A stretch of DNA of 47,321 nucleotides. It comes from Candidatus Cloacimonadota bacterium. GTDB taxonomy: Bacteria > Cloacimonadota > Cloacimonadia > JGIOTU-2. The DNA is taken from NCBI GenBank assembly GCA_016932035.1, contig JAFGDR010000035.1, positions 1-47,321 of the forward strand, given 5' to 3'. Positions 46,829-47,321 of this stretch are shown here, in pieces. The notes under the pieces are model-generated. The model did not search any database and was not told the DNA's origin. It saw nothing but the letters and a program-made list of their open reading frames with translations. A program made the translations under genes and the position numbers. The stretch's first letter is position 1, and each line of letters begins with the position of its first letter.

Positions 46829-47206
46829 TTAAGAGGAAAGTACCGTGTCTACTTCACTTTGAAGAGCATTCATGCTAAGTGGTTTTTCCAGATAATTATG
46901 CACCTGTAACCTATCGCCATCTCTGTGAACATTAGCCGAAATATACGCACTCGTGATTATTGCTGGTATCGTTAAATGAGATTTACGAGCAAATCTTAAG
47001 AAATCTAGTCCATTGCCATCTGGGAGTTTAAGATCAAGGATCAGCAAATCAATGTTCTTACCCATATCATGCAGTATTTTTTTTGCTTCCTTTATGGTCT
47101 CGGCAGCAAGTATCAATAGAGTATCTTTTTTCAAAAATTCAATGATCTGTTCTGTCTGATATTCAGAATCTTCAAGTAAGAGAATTAAAAATTTTTTTTC
47201 AATCAT
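46829..47206 (-). CDS. Stand-alone response-regulator receiver protein
   Basis: A 125-residue single-domain receiver (CheY-like). Acidic pair E12/D13 in LLEDSE, phospho-acceptor D58 in LLILDLKLPDG, S86 in TSAY and K108 in YLEKPLS are all present, so it should be phosphorylatable. There is no output domain. I start at ATG 47206, where the family sequence MIEKKFLILLLEDSE begins. The frame extends upstream to a TTG at 47236. No good ribosome-binding site is visible. The partner kinase is not in this window. It heads a short run with two exported proteins. Confidence 0.85.
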   Translation of the reverse strand: MIEKKFLILLLEDSEYQTEQIIEFLKKDTLLILAAETIKEAKKILHDMGKNIDLLILDLKLPDGNGLDFLRFARKSHLTIPAIITSAYISANVHRDGDRLQVHNYLEKPLSMNALQSEVDTVLSS

Positions 47207-47321
47207 ACTAATATATAAAGGCATAAATTGTGCCAAAATAGTTAAAAAATTGGAAATTATTAATATCTATTCTGTAATAATTCAGCTAACTGCCCTTATA
47301 TATTATAGTTATGGAAGTTTA

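Overview
The window is an AT-rich bacterial chromosome segment dominated by one very long, tightly packed translation/transcription cluster on the minus strand. It is flanked by a small plus-strand housekeeping block on the left and by secreted-protein genes on the right. The C-terminal 'GVYFYxL...K' sorting-type domains on two exported proteins, the LPVELxxFTA-type module in one of them, and the AT-rich composition point to the FCB superphylum. A Cloacimonadota-like lineage is my best guess from general familiarity; no 16S gene is present, so this is an inference. No CRISPR array, insertion sequence, integrase or prophage was seen.

Left block (about 1-5.5 kb, plus strand): a zinc-ribbon membrane protein stands alone. 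It is followed by a likely operon of a two-helix membrane protein, a GNAT acetyltransferase, an MFS transporter, a small winged-helix-like protein, an O6-alkylguanine-DNA alkyltransferase (ogt), ispG and a Ppx/GppA phosphatase. A convergent small zinc-ribbon gene (5660-5866, minus) separates this block from the ribosomal cluster, with hairpins on both sides of it.

Central cluster (about 6.0-37.3 kb, all minus). In transcription order: tRNA-Thr(TGT), tRNA-Tyr, tRNA-Gly, tRNA-Thr(GGT), tuf, rpmG, tRNA-Trp, secE, nusG, rplK, rplA, rplJ, rplL, rpoB, rpoC, rpsL, rpsG, fusA, rpsJ, rplC, rplD, rplW, rplB, rpsS, rplV, rpsC, rplP, rpmC, rpsQ, rplN, rplX, rplE, rpsN, rpsH, rplF, rplR, rpsE, rpmD, rplO, secY, adk, map, infA, rpmJ, rpsM, rpsK, rpsD, rpoA, rplQ. 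The E. coli tufB-tRNA, rif (rplKAJL-rpoBC), str, S10, spc and alpha operons are thus fused head to tail. No gap exceeds 87 nt, and many genes overlap by ATGA, GTGA or TAATG. S4, S14, L24, L33 and L36 are all in their zinc-binding (Cys4-type) forms. L17 carries an exceptional 139-residue Lys-then-Glu-rich tail.

Upstream of the cluster, also minus, lies secD-secF-rsmD-cysS: protein export, 16S rRNA methylation and cysteinyl-tRNA synthetase. The right end (42.4-47.3 kb, minus) is accessory. It holds a stand-alone response-regulator receiver, a DUF1566-type exported protein, a secreted protein with W/NIGW repeats, and a large beta-helix surface protein. The beta-helix gene contains an in-frame run of ten G residues, a plausible phase-variation switch. 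That tract, the L17 tail, and the receiver plus exported-protein operon are the most unusual features.
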